Translations under genes and position numbers: made by a program
In this document: positions 1-9,900 of the stretch, piece after piece
Layout of the letters: each line of letters begins with the position of its first letter
Numbering within the stretch: position 1 is the first letter of the stretch
Notes under the pieces: generated by a model
Seen by the model: only the letters and a program-made list of their open reading frames with translations
Told to the model about the DNA's origin: nothing
Database searches by the model: none
Assembly: GCF_001039355.2 (NCBI RefSeq)
Contig: NW_019775487.1
Span: 1,718 to 65,717, forward strand
From: Lingula anatina
Taxonomy: Eukaryota; Brachiopoda; Lingulata; Lingulida; Lingulidae
DNA length: 64,000 bases
Direction of reading: 5' to 3'

Positions 1-1003
1 TCCAAGAAAAAATACTGGCCGTGAAGACCGACGACTGATTTTGATGTCCAGGTTGTCAAAGTTCGACACTGCTTGTCAGTTGACAACACAGTGGAACAAT
101 TTCACACATAAGAATGTGTCTGTGAAAATTGCTAGGCGTCGGTTACATGCTCAGAGAGTGTACAGCAGGGTAGCAAGACTGACACCTCTTATATAGTTAC
201 AAAACAGGCAACGTAGAGTAAACTAGGGTCAACAGGATCTGGAACTGGACAGTTCATGACAATTGGTCCTATATATTTTTTCTGATGAGTGTCGCTTTGG
301 TCTGACCTCTGATGACAGACGGGTACTATGCTGGCAAACTGCTGGTAAAGCATTTGAACCACATGCTCTGAATTTTCGAACCCGGAGCAGCATATTCATC
401 ATGGTGTGGGGCTGCATCAGCATCCATGGCTTGGGCGAATTGATAGTGGTTAATGGAAACATGAATCACTAGAAATATATCGATGTTTTGGAGTCAGGCT
501 TGCTAACATCTATTACTAACATGTTTGGTGAAAGAAATTATCCATTTGTTCACCAGGATGACAATGCTCCTTGTCACAGGCCCAGAGCAGTTGATGATTG
601 GTTTGACCAACAGGACATTCGCCCAGAGTCCGGATACAAACATAATAGAAAATGTGTGGAATGATATGTCAAAACTTTTTACAAATGCCCGTCTAACCAG
701 CAGAGAAACTCTGTTATATTCAGTGTTTCATGCTTGGGCCAGCATAAGCCCTGAACGCATCAGAAATGAATCCTTGCTTCGTAGACTGGCACCTATTATT
801 AGGTCACGTGGCTATGCCACTAAGTACTAATTTTGGACTTGAGACTACATATTTTGGTAGAATGTATATTTTGTTCTCATTTTGTGATTTTTTGTGAAAT
901 TTGATGTTAATAAAATGATACTAGGAGCATATCATTCCACAGTCATTTATCTCCCCCATAGTATTGGCTCAGTAGGGGTGACACTTCTTTTGTCCAGTGT
1001 GTG
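1..1003 (+). mobile_element. Tc1-like DNA transposon, 3' part, decayed
   Basis: The window opens inside a Tc1/mariner-type transposon on the plus strand. A degraded transposase fills about 1-830. A non-coding tail follows, ending near 1003 in CACTTCTTTTGTCCAGTG, which has the look of a Tc1-type terminal inverted repeat (ends CACTGGACAAAAG when read inward). The left terminal repeat and the first part of the transposase lie outside the window, so the target TA on that side cannot be checked. The exact right boundary is uncertain by a few bases. Confidence 0.8.
2..830 (+). pseudogene. Tc1-family transposase remnant
   Basis: Conceptual translation in two frames shows Tc1 transposase landmarks in order: FSDECRFGL near 283 (first acidic residue), VWGCIS near 403, FVHQDDNAPCH near 544 (second acidic residue) and SPDTNIIENVW near 630 (third acidic residue, normally in SPDLNPIENLW). 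This fits the DD34E class, although the D-to-E spacing looks a few residues short. The frame is broken by a stop after 195 (TATATAGTT), by a stop after NGNMNH at about 470, and by a frameshift just before the SPDTN motif. It therefore cannot make an active enzyme. The downstream piece still reads to a stop after RSRGYATKY at 830. Confidence 0.85.
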
Positions 1004-1263
1004 TATTTTAAATGAGTCAAACAATTCATTCATTCAGGATGTTTAATACGCAAAAGTTCTATGTAAAAATCATACTTAAAGTCCATTACTTTAAATTAAA
1101 AGTTATCAGTGACCGTGATAACAATGTCTTTGAAGATCTGACAGCTCTTAGTATTAGGAAAGTACATTTTTTGGTGTGAAACTTTTTGAAAAATTTAACT
1201 CTGGTAGTAAACGACCGATTTTGTGATCTCTGAAGATGTTGTGAAGTAGTAAATTTGCCAGCT

Positions 1264-1427
1264 CAGTCCCGTAGCCGGAGGGGGGGGGGGTCGAAAATAA
1301 CCCCATTTTTGCCAGGAAAAAGGTCCCCTCTAAGTAAAATTCTATCTAGGTATATAAATTTTTCAAAGTAAAAGGTCCACATTTTCAGAAAAAGAACCCC
1401 CTTTTGAAATTGCTGGCTACGGGCCTG
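1264..1427. mobile_element. MITE with CAG(G/T)CCCGTAGCC ends, 5-bp target duplication
   Basis: This is a 164-bp element. Its left end is CAGTCCCGTAGCC and its right end GGCTACGGGCCTG, an imperfect inverted repeat. It is flanked on both sides by CAGCT (1259-1263 and 1428-1432), a 5-bp target-site duplication. The interior has a G-run and two AAAGGTCC motifs and carries no ORF. It belongs to the same family as 26331-26499, with which it shares the AAGGTCCACTTTTTCAGAAAA-type right half (shortened here) and the TGAAATTGCTGGCTAC right end. Confidence 0.8.
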
Positions 1428-1632
1428 CAGCTCATCTCTGGGACTTTTTTAAATTTTAATTCTGCCTATAAAAGTTCGATTTTGTGATCTTTGAACACGT
1501 TGTAGTGATTTTGCCAACTCATCTCTTCTCCCATCATTACTTTCTCTGTTTGAATTTTGAGTGCTTCATCAAAGAGAACTGTTTCAATATTGTTATTTTT
1601 GTAAGACGTGCCAAATTTGGATGGCATATCCC

Positions 1633-1833
1633 ACTGTAGGTCTTATAACAGGTAAGTACTGTAGGTCTTATAACAGGTAAGTACTGTAGGTCTTATAACA
1701 GGTAAGTACTGTAGGTCTTATAACAGGTAAGTACTGTAGGTCTTATAACAGGTAAGTACTGTAGGTCTTATAACAGGTAAGTACTGTAGGTCTTATAACA
1801 GGTAAGTACTGTAGGTCTTATAACAGGTAAGTA
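1633..1833 (+). repeat. 25-bp satellite, eight identical copies, each with a splice-donor consensus
   Basis: Eight perfectly identical head-to-tail copies of a 25-bp unit containing AACAGGTAAGTACTG. Each unit holds CAG|GTAAGT on the plus strand, which matches the metazoan 5' splice-site consensus at all nine positions. No exon could be confirmed to the left of the array. The lack of divergence between copies points to recent expansion. Confidence 0.95.
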
Positions 1834-2224
1834 GATGCATGAGTTTATTTTACTTTCAATAACATCTTAAATGTCCAAAAGATAACCCAAGAATACATTT
1901 GTTCATGCAATATAAGAAAAGCAGTAAGTCAGATTATGTTTTCAATTGAATTATTTGATTTTTTTACAACAGTTGACTCAAAAACTTGAGAAGAAAGTTG
2001 TCCCATTACATTAAAAACCTATAATTATGCACCAAACCTGCCATTTCATGTTAACCTAAGTTTCATGTGATTGCTTGCAGTGTCAATACACTGACTACTC
2101 AGAAAACAGCTATAACAAAGTATAGCACTACAATTTACAAACACTCAAGTATTCAAAAAAGTATTCATATGTTAGCAAAAAGTTTTTGTATATGACAGAT
2201 CTACGTATTTGATTTAGCTGTTGA

Positions 2225-2345
2225 GGTTTTGGTCTGTTCACTTTGACAGACTTGGTCAGAACTAAATTACCTGTTCGGGTGAAAGTAAACAGGTATTAAT
2301 TACCTCAGTCTTGTGACCTAGTCTGTCAAGAAACTGAGACCCAAT
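2225..2345. repeat. Imperfect hairpin / short foldback element
   Basis: The left arm (GGTCTGTTCACTTTGACAG onward) pairs imperfectly with the right arm, whose reverse complement reads GGTCTCAGTTTCTTGACAG and onward. Both arms continue into ATTACCTG-like sequence near the centre. It is probably a small MITE. Target duplications were not identified. Confidence 0.5.
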
Positions 2346-2559
2346 AAAATATATGTACATATATGAATATAGCACTGTGTTTAAAGTCAAAGCTGTTACT
2401 TGCCTATAAAATGAGATTATCCACACTGATATTTTACTATGAAAAAAGCTCTTAGATATAAAGCCATCCTTGACCCTTGCTTGTTTGGAAAGACATAATA
2501 GAAAAAGGTACAGTATTGAGCATATTGCTGTGTCAAGTAAACATTATGAGGGGTTAAGA

Positions 2560-2808
2560 CTGGGTTCCCATACACAGATTGATCCAACTGGATCGATCTA
2601 ACTCCCTGGGGAGTCTCACAAAATTGTAATCAACTAACTGGCTTAAATGTCTGTCACCCCTACCAAATAGGCTAGGGGGTAAAGTTAATTACCCTTTAAC
2701 AGCTTTACTACGCATGACAGACATTCAAGCTGGCCAAGTTGACAGCAATTTAGTGAGACTCCCCAGGGAGATAGATCGATCTAAATATCTGTGGGAATGG
2801 TTCCTAAG
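2560..2808. mobile_element. Palindromic MITE, GATCGATC family, copy 1
   Basis: This is a foldback element of about 250 bp. It opens GGGTTCCCATACACAGAT and closes ATCTGTGGGAATGGTTCC. Internally GGGGAGTCTCAC pairs with GTGAGACTCCCC, and TGTCTGTCACCCC pairs with the ATGACAGACA side. The whole element is close to a palindrome and encodes no protein. Related copies occur at 6077, 31445, 45270, 46816, 51604 and 57273. Confidence 0.75.
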
Positions 2809-2810
2809 AC

Positions 2811-2959
2811 CAGTGGACTTACAGATCAAATATGGCTGACCCACTGAAAAGCTTGCTGCTTATTCCCAGCTAGACTTCGAATAGTTTCCCCATGGGAAAA
2901 ACGCAACAAGCACATAAGTGAATCAGCCATATTTGATCTGCGGATCTGTTAGTCCACTG
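2811..2959. mobile_element. Short inverted-repeat element (CAGTGGACT ends)
   Basis: The left arm CAGTGGACTTACAGATCAAA is mirrored by the right end, whose reverse complement begins CAGTGGACTAACAGATC. Both arms continue into AAATATGGCTGA. The loop is about 70 bp. It shares its ACTAACAGATC...AAATATGGC arms with 3132-3389, so the two look like one MITE family inserted almost side by side. Confidence 0.65.
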
Positions 2960-3131
2960 TTTTGAGTGTGTTCTTAGTGGTTTTTCTCTCCAGCAGGGAC
3001 TATATTTGATATTTTGTTTTCAAAGGGGGTGGGTGGGGGTGGGAGAATGTGGGTGTTTCTCCCTGAATCCACCAATGATAAGATTCATCATATGACCAAA
3101 AGGCAATAAAACAAAGAGCACATTCATAACA

Positions 3132-3389
3132 AGATGATCTGCAGACTAACAGATCTGCTATTCAAATATGGCGGACTCACTTGAAAGCAGGGCCACGAAA
3201 TACATAAGTCTCCTGCTCCAGACTTGCCATACTCCACAATTAAACCAATTAAATCTTGGCTCCCAGGTTTAATTGCTAGGGCAGGGATGGCACGTGTGGA
3301 TCGAGACCATCAGAGTATTGGGCAGTTTGCTTTTCAGTGAGTTCCGAGGCCATATTTAGTCTGCAGATCTGTTAGTCAGCAAGTCATCT
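3132..3389. mobile_element. Inverted-repeat element, same family as 2811-2959
   Basis: The left arm AGATGATCTGCAGACTAACA and the reverse complement of the right arm, AGATGACTTGCTGACTAACA, match closely and continue through AGATCTGC and AAATATGGC. The centre includes a second hairpin around TTAAACCAATTAAATC. No coding potential is seen. Confidence 0.65.
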
Positions 3390-3613
3390 GTCCTGAATGA
3401 GCTCAAAGTCTGTCAATATACATGCACCCAGACTAAATAGACCCTTGCACCATTTTTCAAAGAGACCTGCCACTGCTAATATCTACATTGTAAGATTATA
3501 ACCCCTCGAAAGACCTTAAATTATTACGAAAGCTTAAAAATAACAATAATAATACAAGTAAATAACATATCACTTAATAAATGGGCAATTAAGAAAAATT
3601 TCACTAATTTCCC

Positions 3614-4504
3614 CTATCTAACAGACCCTGCTCCATATCTCAATTCTTGCTCAAACTGTTCTGCAGTGAAGGTCCCGTCCAGTCTTTCACAGTTTGGATT
3701 AAATACAGAATATGCACTGGGTGCTCCATCTTTTTTCACTCGACTTCCTGTGTTAGCATAAACCACATAAAACATAGAGAGCACAAAATAAACAGCACCA
3801 AACTGGAGCTCAATGAAGAGTCCCCAGAGAATAAACCATAGACAGATTTTCAAGTAGTTTGGTTTCAAGATTTCTGGAATGTAATTGCGTATCCAGGGAG
3901 GTTCTTCCAGATCAGCTGGACGAAAGGTGTGATTTCCATCATTATCTGTTCCTTCTTGGTCCTCTTGTGCTTCACTGTGATATTTATCATGGTTATTTAC
4001 TGGTCTGTTTTGTTCATGTTTAATCTGAAGATTTGAAAGAAGACATCAAAGAACAATGGGTTATAACTTTTCAGTAGAACAGAGAAATGTAGAAAACGAC
4101 TGTAAATCACTTATTCCAATCACCGTCTCCACCATTTGAACTACAGACAGTACTCCTATTCCATTTTCAAAGGGTTATTACTTATACTAAACTATTGCAA
4201 AAGGAATAAAGATGCAAGTAGGTCAAAACAATTTTGATGCATTGGATGGAATTTAACTTGAGCCAAGTTTTTACCACAGTTTTTGGCCTTACAACCTGCT
4301 AGGTAAGGAAAATAAGACCGAAAACGGACACAAGCATGATTAATATGAAACCCACTGCCACCGTCACCAGCTTGAGAAAGGGGAACTTACGGTCGTCTTT
4401 ATCGAGTTTCCATTCCCAAATAATCTATGTATCAGGGGAGTTTTGTTTTCTTTTGATTTTTTAGCTCGATACTCAGCTAACTTTTCCTGCACGGATTTGT
4501 CCAT
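3614..4504 (-). CDS. SAYSD1: SAYSvFN domain-containing protein 1 (SAYSD1), two exons
   Basis: The two coding exons are 4504-4391 and 4024-3614; they join in frame 0 across a GTAAGT...CTTCAG intron and give 174 aa, close to the roughly 180 aa usual for this family. The start MDKSVQEKL follows a non-coding leader. The N-terminus is charged and probably cytosolic. A hydrophobic stretch at about residues 93-117 (ICLWFILWGLFIELQFG and onward) can form a hairpin or one or two membrane spans. The diagnostic SAYSVFNPNCERLDG motif lies at about 138-152 and the protein ends QELRYGAGSVR. Family knowledge: SAYSD1 is an ER membrane protein reported to associate with the translocon and UFMylated ribosomes in quality control of stalled translation. 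That role is inferred from the motif, not from anything else visible here. TTC13 lies about 2.5 kb upstream on the same strand. Confidence 0.93.
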
Positions 4505-4725
4505 TGCAGTGAGAGGACGCAAGATGTGATCATAACTAATAACATCCGCTGCAGTGGCTGGTTGAGCAATGTCTACATCACAACGACGTACATGGCTCAG
4601 GAGGTCCCGTCTTCAACCAGACGAAGCCATCATCAATTCGCACAGAAAAATGTATACATATTTTCACTGTAATTAAAATTTTTTAGAGATTGCCCAAATA
4701 CAGAACCGGGAGGGGGAGGGTGGTT

Positions 4726-5006
4726 CTGTGGCAGATTTAGAGAGGGGGAGGTCACAGGTGTCCTGACCCCCTCTTCGATATCTGGTCCCCTCTTGAAATT
4801 AGAATTTTGACAAGCTGAATCATAGTTCTAAACCGTACCAACTGGCACCGTTTGCCCTTTACATTAAATACAATTTTTTTCCAGGGCCCTTCACCCAAAC
4901 AATACGCCAAGTGGGGGTGGGGGTGGGGGTGGGTTGGGGTGGGGTGGGGTAGGGCCATCTTCGCAACCCCTGACCCCCTCTTCAAATAATCCTGGATCCG
5001 CCCCTG
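4726..5006. mobile_element. MITE ending in GGATCCGCCCCTG
   Basis: This is a 281-bp element just upstream of the SAYSD1 start. The left end CTGTGGCAGATTTAGAG is a decayed partner of the right end CCTGGATCCGCCCCTG. The flanks TGGTT and GGGTT resemble a 5-bp target duplication with one mismatch. The interior contains CATAGTTCTAAACCGTACCA, whose reverse complement is matched by the copy at 38249-38496, and a G-rich run (GGGTGGGGGTGGG type) at about 4913-4955. No real ORF is present. Confidence 0.7.
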
Positions 5007-6076
5007 GGGTTGACGACAGAAATTATGTATTCTCGGTACAAGTGGTGAGCATACTGTAAGGATAGCATGAAGAGTTTCGACCCACGAATTTTTTTTTTAC
5101 AAAATTAAAGTATATATTTCTGTTTCATTTTGTTATTTGTAAATGTAAAAAAGTCTGCGTACACCCCTCAGTCCACTGCATGTGATTAGAGGAAGAACTG
5201 TGTAATATCACTTTGTGTTTAAGAACTAGAAGGCATTTTACATCACATGCTCATAGGCAGAAAGGCACAACTTGAAGGAGTAGACAACAGTAGAAATTTA
5301 CACTGCAATTTTTTTACTATTGACAGATCTTGGCCCCAAACTCTCGATATCAGCATCCTTTCCTTCTAAAAATGATTATGAACAAAACTTAACTTTTGAT
5401 CCATTGTGTAAAATTGTGGAAGCTTGGAACCTCAAGATTGACAGTTTTTGTAGCCTTCTTTATAAAATCCAAAAATATGTACTTAGGGAAATTTTAAACT
5501 TATATGATTAGACCATAATTTAAGAATTTTCACCGTAGTTGCAGATTTTTAACAGATATCATAGTATAATAAATATATAAATTATATATCATGAAAAGAA
5601 AACAAACATTTTACTTGCATCACTATGTTTATTTATTAAAACTATAAAAGTCTCACAGGACATTTAACTTGTTCTTTGTAAGTGATATTCTGACGTCTTC
5701 GCAGGTATGATGTACATAGCACTGAACTGAATACTTTATTAAGTATTTGTTTTAAGTTACATTTAATACAAGATTAGAACAAAATGAAGAATTTAGTTTT
5801 ACAGTGTTCTGATAAATGACCACATCTTTTAAAGTTGGTATGACAAAACCAGTACAAAGATTAGAGTAAGCTGGTCTAGTGTTGTTAAAATGGTTGATCT
5901 CTACAATATGGAGGCCGAGCTGTCCTAGCTAGGCTCCTTCAGTCTGAGAGTGCATTTTGTCCATATATTTTTGTTTTTGTTAAAATGTTTATTGTTATGT
6001 ATGTCAAAAGCAATTTTTATCAGAAAACAAGCAAGTTTTTCACCATATCTGCTGTTTATAACTGGATTAAAGTAAC
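5007..6076. other. Non-coding stretch between TTC13 and SAYSD1
   Basis: No coding exon is recognised. Sequence below 6963 probably contains the TTC13 3' UTR. A minus-strand AATAAA at 5740-5735 and another near 5635-5630 are possible poly(A) signals. A purely open frame on the plus strand at 5320-5511 has no family resemblance. Confidence 0.5.
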
Positions 6077-6340
6077 CTTAGGGACCATTCCCAACCCTAT
6101 CGTACTAACTGTGGATTGATCTATCTCTGAGGGGATTCTCGCTAAATTGCAATCAACTTAAGGGGCTTAGGTGTCTGTCACGCCTATTGAAGCTGCTAGG
6201 GGGTAATTAATTATCATTTAGCAGCTTCAGTGGGCGTGCCAAACATCTAAGCCACTTGAGCTGAAAGCTATATAGCGAGAAACCCCTTGGAGATGGATCG
6301 ATCCTGTTAGATCGATCTAGGTATGGGAACCCAGTCTTAA
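6077..6340. mobile_element. Palindromic MITE, GATCGATC family, copy 2
   Basis: It opens TTAGGGACCATTCCCA and closes TATGGGAACCCAGTCTTAA. The inner arms GGCTTAGGTGTCTGTCACGC and GGGCGTGCCAAACATCTAAG pair, with TAATTAATTATCATTTA at the centre. It is the same family as 2560-2808 and probably lies within the TTC13 3' UTR or just beyond it. Confidence 0.75.
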
Positions 6341-6962
6341 AGTTAATAAACCTTTAGATCATCCCTGGACTAATAAGCCTTTTGATTAGTCTAAGAATTT
6401 TTTTGGTAAAATCTTTTCCTTTTTTCATATTTTGAGACCAATACATCTGGAGATGTATGAACTATAAACCTCCGGACTCAAATTTATCAACTGTCATATT
6501 GCACCTATTCAAACTCTGAATATTATCAACAATAAACATCTGTGTTTACTGCCATGGTGAAATCAAACTGCTTTGCAAAACTATTTTCTATTTTTCTGAA
6601 AATACTGATCATTACTGAGTTAAGTATAAATTCCCTTATTTTTAAGGTGTTAGTTTGTTGTCATTGACCAAAATTTGCCCAGAAATTTGTAATGGTTTTG
6701 ACATGATGTACATTCACAAGGACAAGAGTTTAACCAGGATTTCTCAGCTGTAGATTAAAGACTAATACACTGTTGTCAAGTATATGGAATACAGATGAGT
6801 GCAGCTGTATTACACATAGATGAGAAGATGACAGATTGCTGAGTTACTACTACATTGTGAACTGGACATTACATCACTTGGTGAGGGTTCAAACACTAAA
6901 ATACAGTCATTATCAGAAGACCATCCCTGCATTCTTGCTTGTCTGAATATCTGTTGTTGGTG

Positions 6963-9900
6963 CTAGCAGTCTGCTGCCCCTACTTTGAGGGCCTCGATGA
7001 CACTGCGGACAGTGGGGAAAGTAGCTGTGACCTGGGGAAGCTGAGAAACTGGGACTGTAGTCCTAGAAATATAAACAATGTATCAGTAAAGAATAGAATT
7101 TCTGATGTTTCTTATGCAGAAGCTTGTTCTGGCAAAAATGGATCTATACATAGAAATCTAATAAACATGTATCAATGTGACATTAACACATACATGAAAT
7201 AAAATTCATGTAAAGTACCCTGATCTAACTGAAGAAATAATTTCACTACATTTTACACAAATAAAGCTGTTGGTAGCTCAGAGGTGTGGTAGAATTAATT
7301 GACTTTAATGTTGACTAATTAAACTTACTTTTTGACATTCATCCACTGTTTGGCCACCAAAATAAAAGCATCTGGACCTCCGGACAACATGGCCTCTAGA
7401 TCCAGTAACTGAAAAGTTTAATTCAAATATTTCTTTATTTTCAAAAAAAAAAAAAAAAAAAAAACTGCATTTTATATTTACAAAAATTCAACCAAAACGA
7501 GAGTAAAAACAGAGCAAGAGTAAAATATGCACAGATAATAAAAATGCTAACATTGTTTTATGCTTTCAAGCATGATGACACTCATAAAAATGACCTAGAT
7601 TGAAATCCTACCTATTTAATTTTGATGAAATATAACTTACAACAAGGGTTACTGAAGTGGAAATCCCCCTCCTTACCTTTCCCTGTGGTATTTTTCCTGT
7701 TACTTCTTTCCCCATAGACATGAACAGTCCCAAGATGACAGAGTAAGCAACAACACTAGAATACAGCAACCAAAACTATGTTCACATATTTGCTTTAACC
7801 ACAGACTAAATTAAAAGTAAAGCCCCAATTCTTGACCACAACAAGAGACTATTCAGGCATCAGTACATCTCATAACTTTTAACTCCTTTAGCAACAAACA
7901 ATTTTATGGTTTTTATGCCAAGGTGCCCCTGGATAAAAAGAAAACATTTGCCATGAACAGACAAATGAGGATAAAACCTCTCTGTGAGTAAAACTGAGTT
8001 TTTGTAGTTAAACATTATTAAGGTTAATGTCACTTTCTGATATTAAATATTTGATATGTTTGATAATACTTGTTTATCCTAAAAAGGGAACTGAATTAAC
8101 AAGCAGTTGAATGAGGTGCATCATCTATGGAAATATAAACATGTTACACAGAAGTAAAATAAGAAGACTATCAATACCTTGTTCCCCTTGACAGGGGCAT
8201 GAGATTGTAGAAGTAATATCCTAAGGACAGGATGAGATTCAGTACATTATCAAATTCCTGAAAAAACAACAACAACAAAGATTTAGAATGAAAAAAAAAA
8301 TAGGTTAAGTGACAAAACCATTGATGTCTTTGGGGAATTTACAGGAAAATGTTTGTCCCATTCCTGTCTCACTCAAAACAGCAGTCCAATAAGGTTGAAA
8401 TACAGTTTGACTTTTTTAAATTTGGTTATTTAATATGTTCAGCAAAATGTAGCAGAATAGAGCATCTGTCATGTTTAAGATAAAAATAAATTTGTTACCA
8501 ACTGATTTTAAGTTAAAGGAAGCAATCTCAAAAAGCAATTTATTGTACTTCATCCATAAAACAGTAAATAACTGAGATGACTATATTTCGTTACATCCTA
8601 AAATTTAATACAATTCTATCAAGACTGCTCAGATCAATGTTTCAATAAAGAACTGAAGGAAAAGATTAAAACATTACAGCTATTTTACTGGCTCCTGTTC
8701 TTCTGACTTCCTTGTCTAATTTAGTGAATAGATAATTTAGCTCAGAGTGGAAGGACGCTGTCCGTGCCTTGGTGGTGGGCGTGTTTAGGGAGAAAGTCAC
8801 CTGACCATTGCTGGAAATAAAATCAATTATTAAAATCTAACCTACCTTCTTTAAAGTACAAATATAATTAAGGGCATCCGGGCAAATTTTTAAGATTATG
8901 AACACTATTGAACTACATAAGAAACAACAGATTTTAATGCAGCATTTTACATTCATACCAATTAATATAATGTATCTTAATTTCCACAGTGGCTCTGTTC
9001 ACTTTTAAGTTCTTCTTTAGATTAGGTGAATTAGGTGATATCCCTCAGCCTTTACTTTATTTTGACATGAAACAAGAGAATTACAACAAACATCAGCATA
9101 TACAATGAGTTTATTTGTTTTTTCTTCCTATCATGAATAAATAACTGAAACTGAAGCAACTTCTGTGTTTCTATTATATCTTACCCATCCTGGGTCAGGG
9201 TTAATATTAATCCCTCATGGCGGTTGTTGTTTTTATCTTGTGAGCTTGGCACTTGTGTGGTCACCATGAAGCCTTGCTGATTCAGATTACGTTTCTGAAA
9301 TAGTATTTAAAAAAATATTGCTCTTCACTATTTATCACAGGTATTAAGTTTTAAGCAAAAACATTTTTAGTAAAAGGATACAATTTTAAAATTACAAATT
9401 CTGTAAAGAAGCATTTCTTTAAAAAAAAATTTCAATCTCTTTAAAAATATCTCAATTTACAAATCTCCTTAAGATAGTATATAAACCAGTTACTAATATA
9501 TCAACAAAATATATATTTCAAATGGATTCCCCTCTTACTCGTGCTATTTGTAAAATATCATGGACACTTTTGGCTTTGTCTAAATCTTCCTGAAACCCAG
9601 CATAATTTATTACCCCTTCTCTGGAATATAGAATAAAAATGTAAGCACATGACAATATCTAAATATATCTAGAAAATAACCTGTAAATAATGATATACCA
9701 AAACTGCTGCTCCTTTTTGTCTAAAAAATTGATAATTCCTCACATTTATCACATTCATATCATTATGCTTCTCTAAAATGCTGATTAACAGAAACATGAA
9801 CAAGGGGACTAATTCTACATACAAATTTTGTTTTATTTTTGACATTCATTGTCAGTAATATTTATTAAACATCATTTGCATGTAAGTTTTATCATGATAT

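Noticed and set aside
6939-7202. Plus-strand frame of 87 codons
   Set aside because: It overlaps TTC13 exon 25 on the other strand, which matches the family C-terminus; the plus frame is its shadow.
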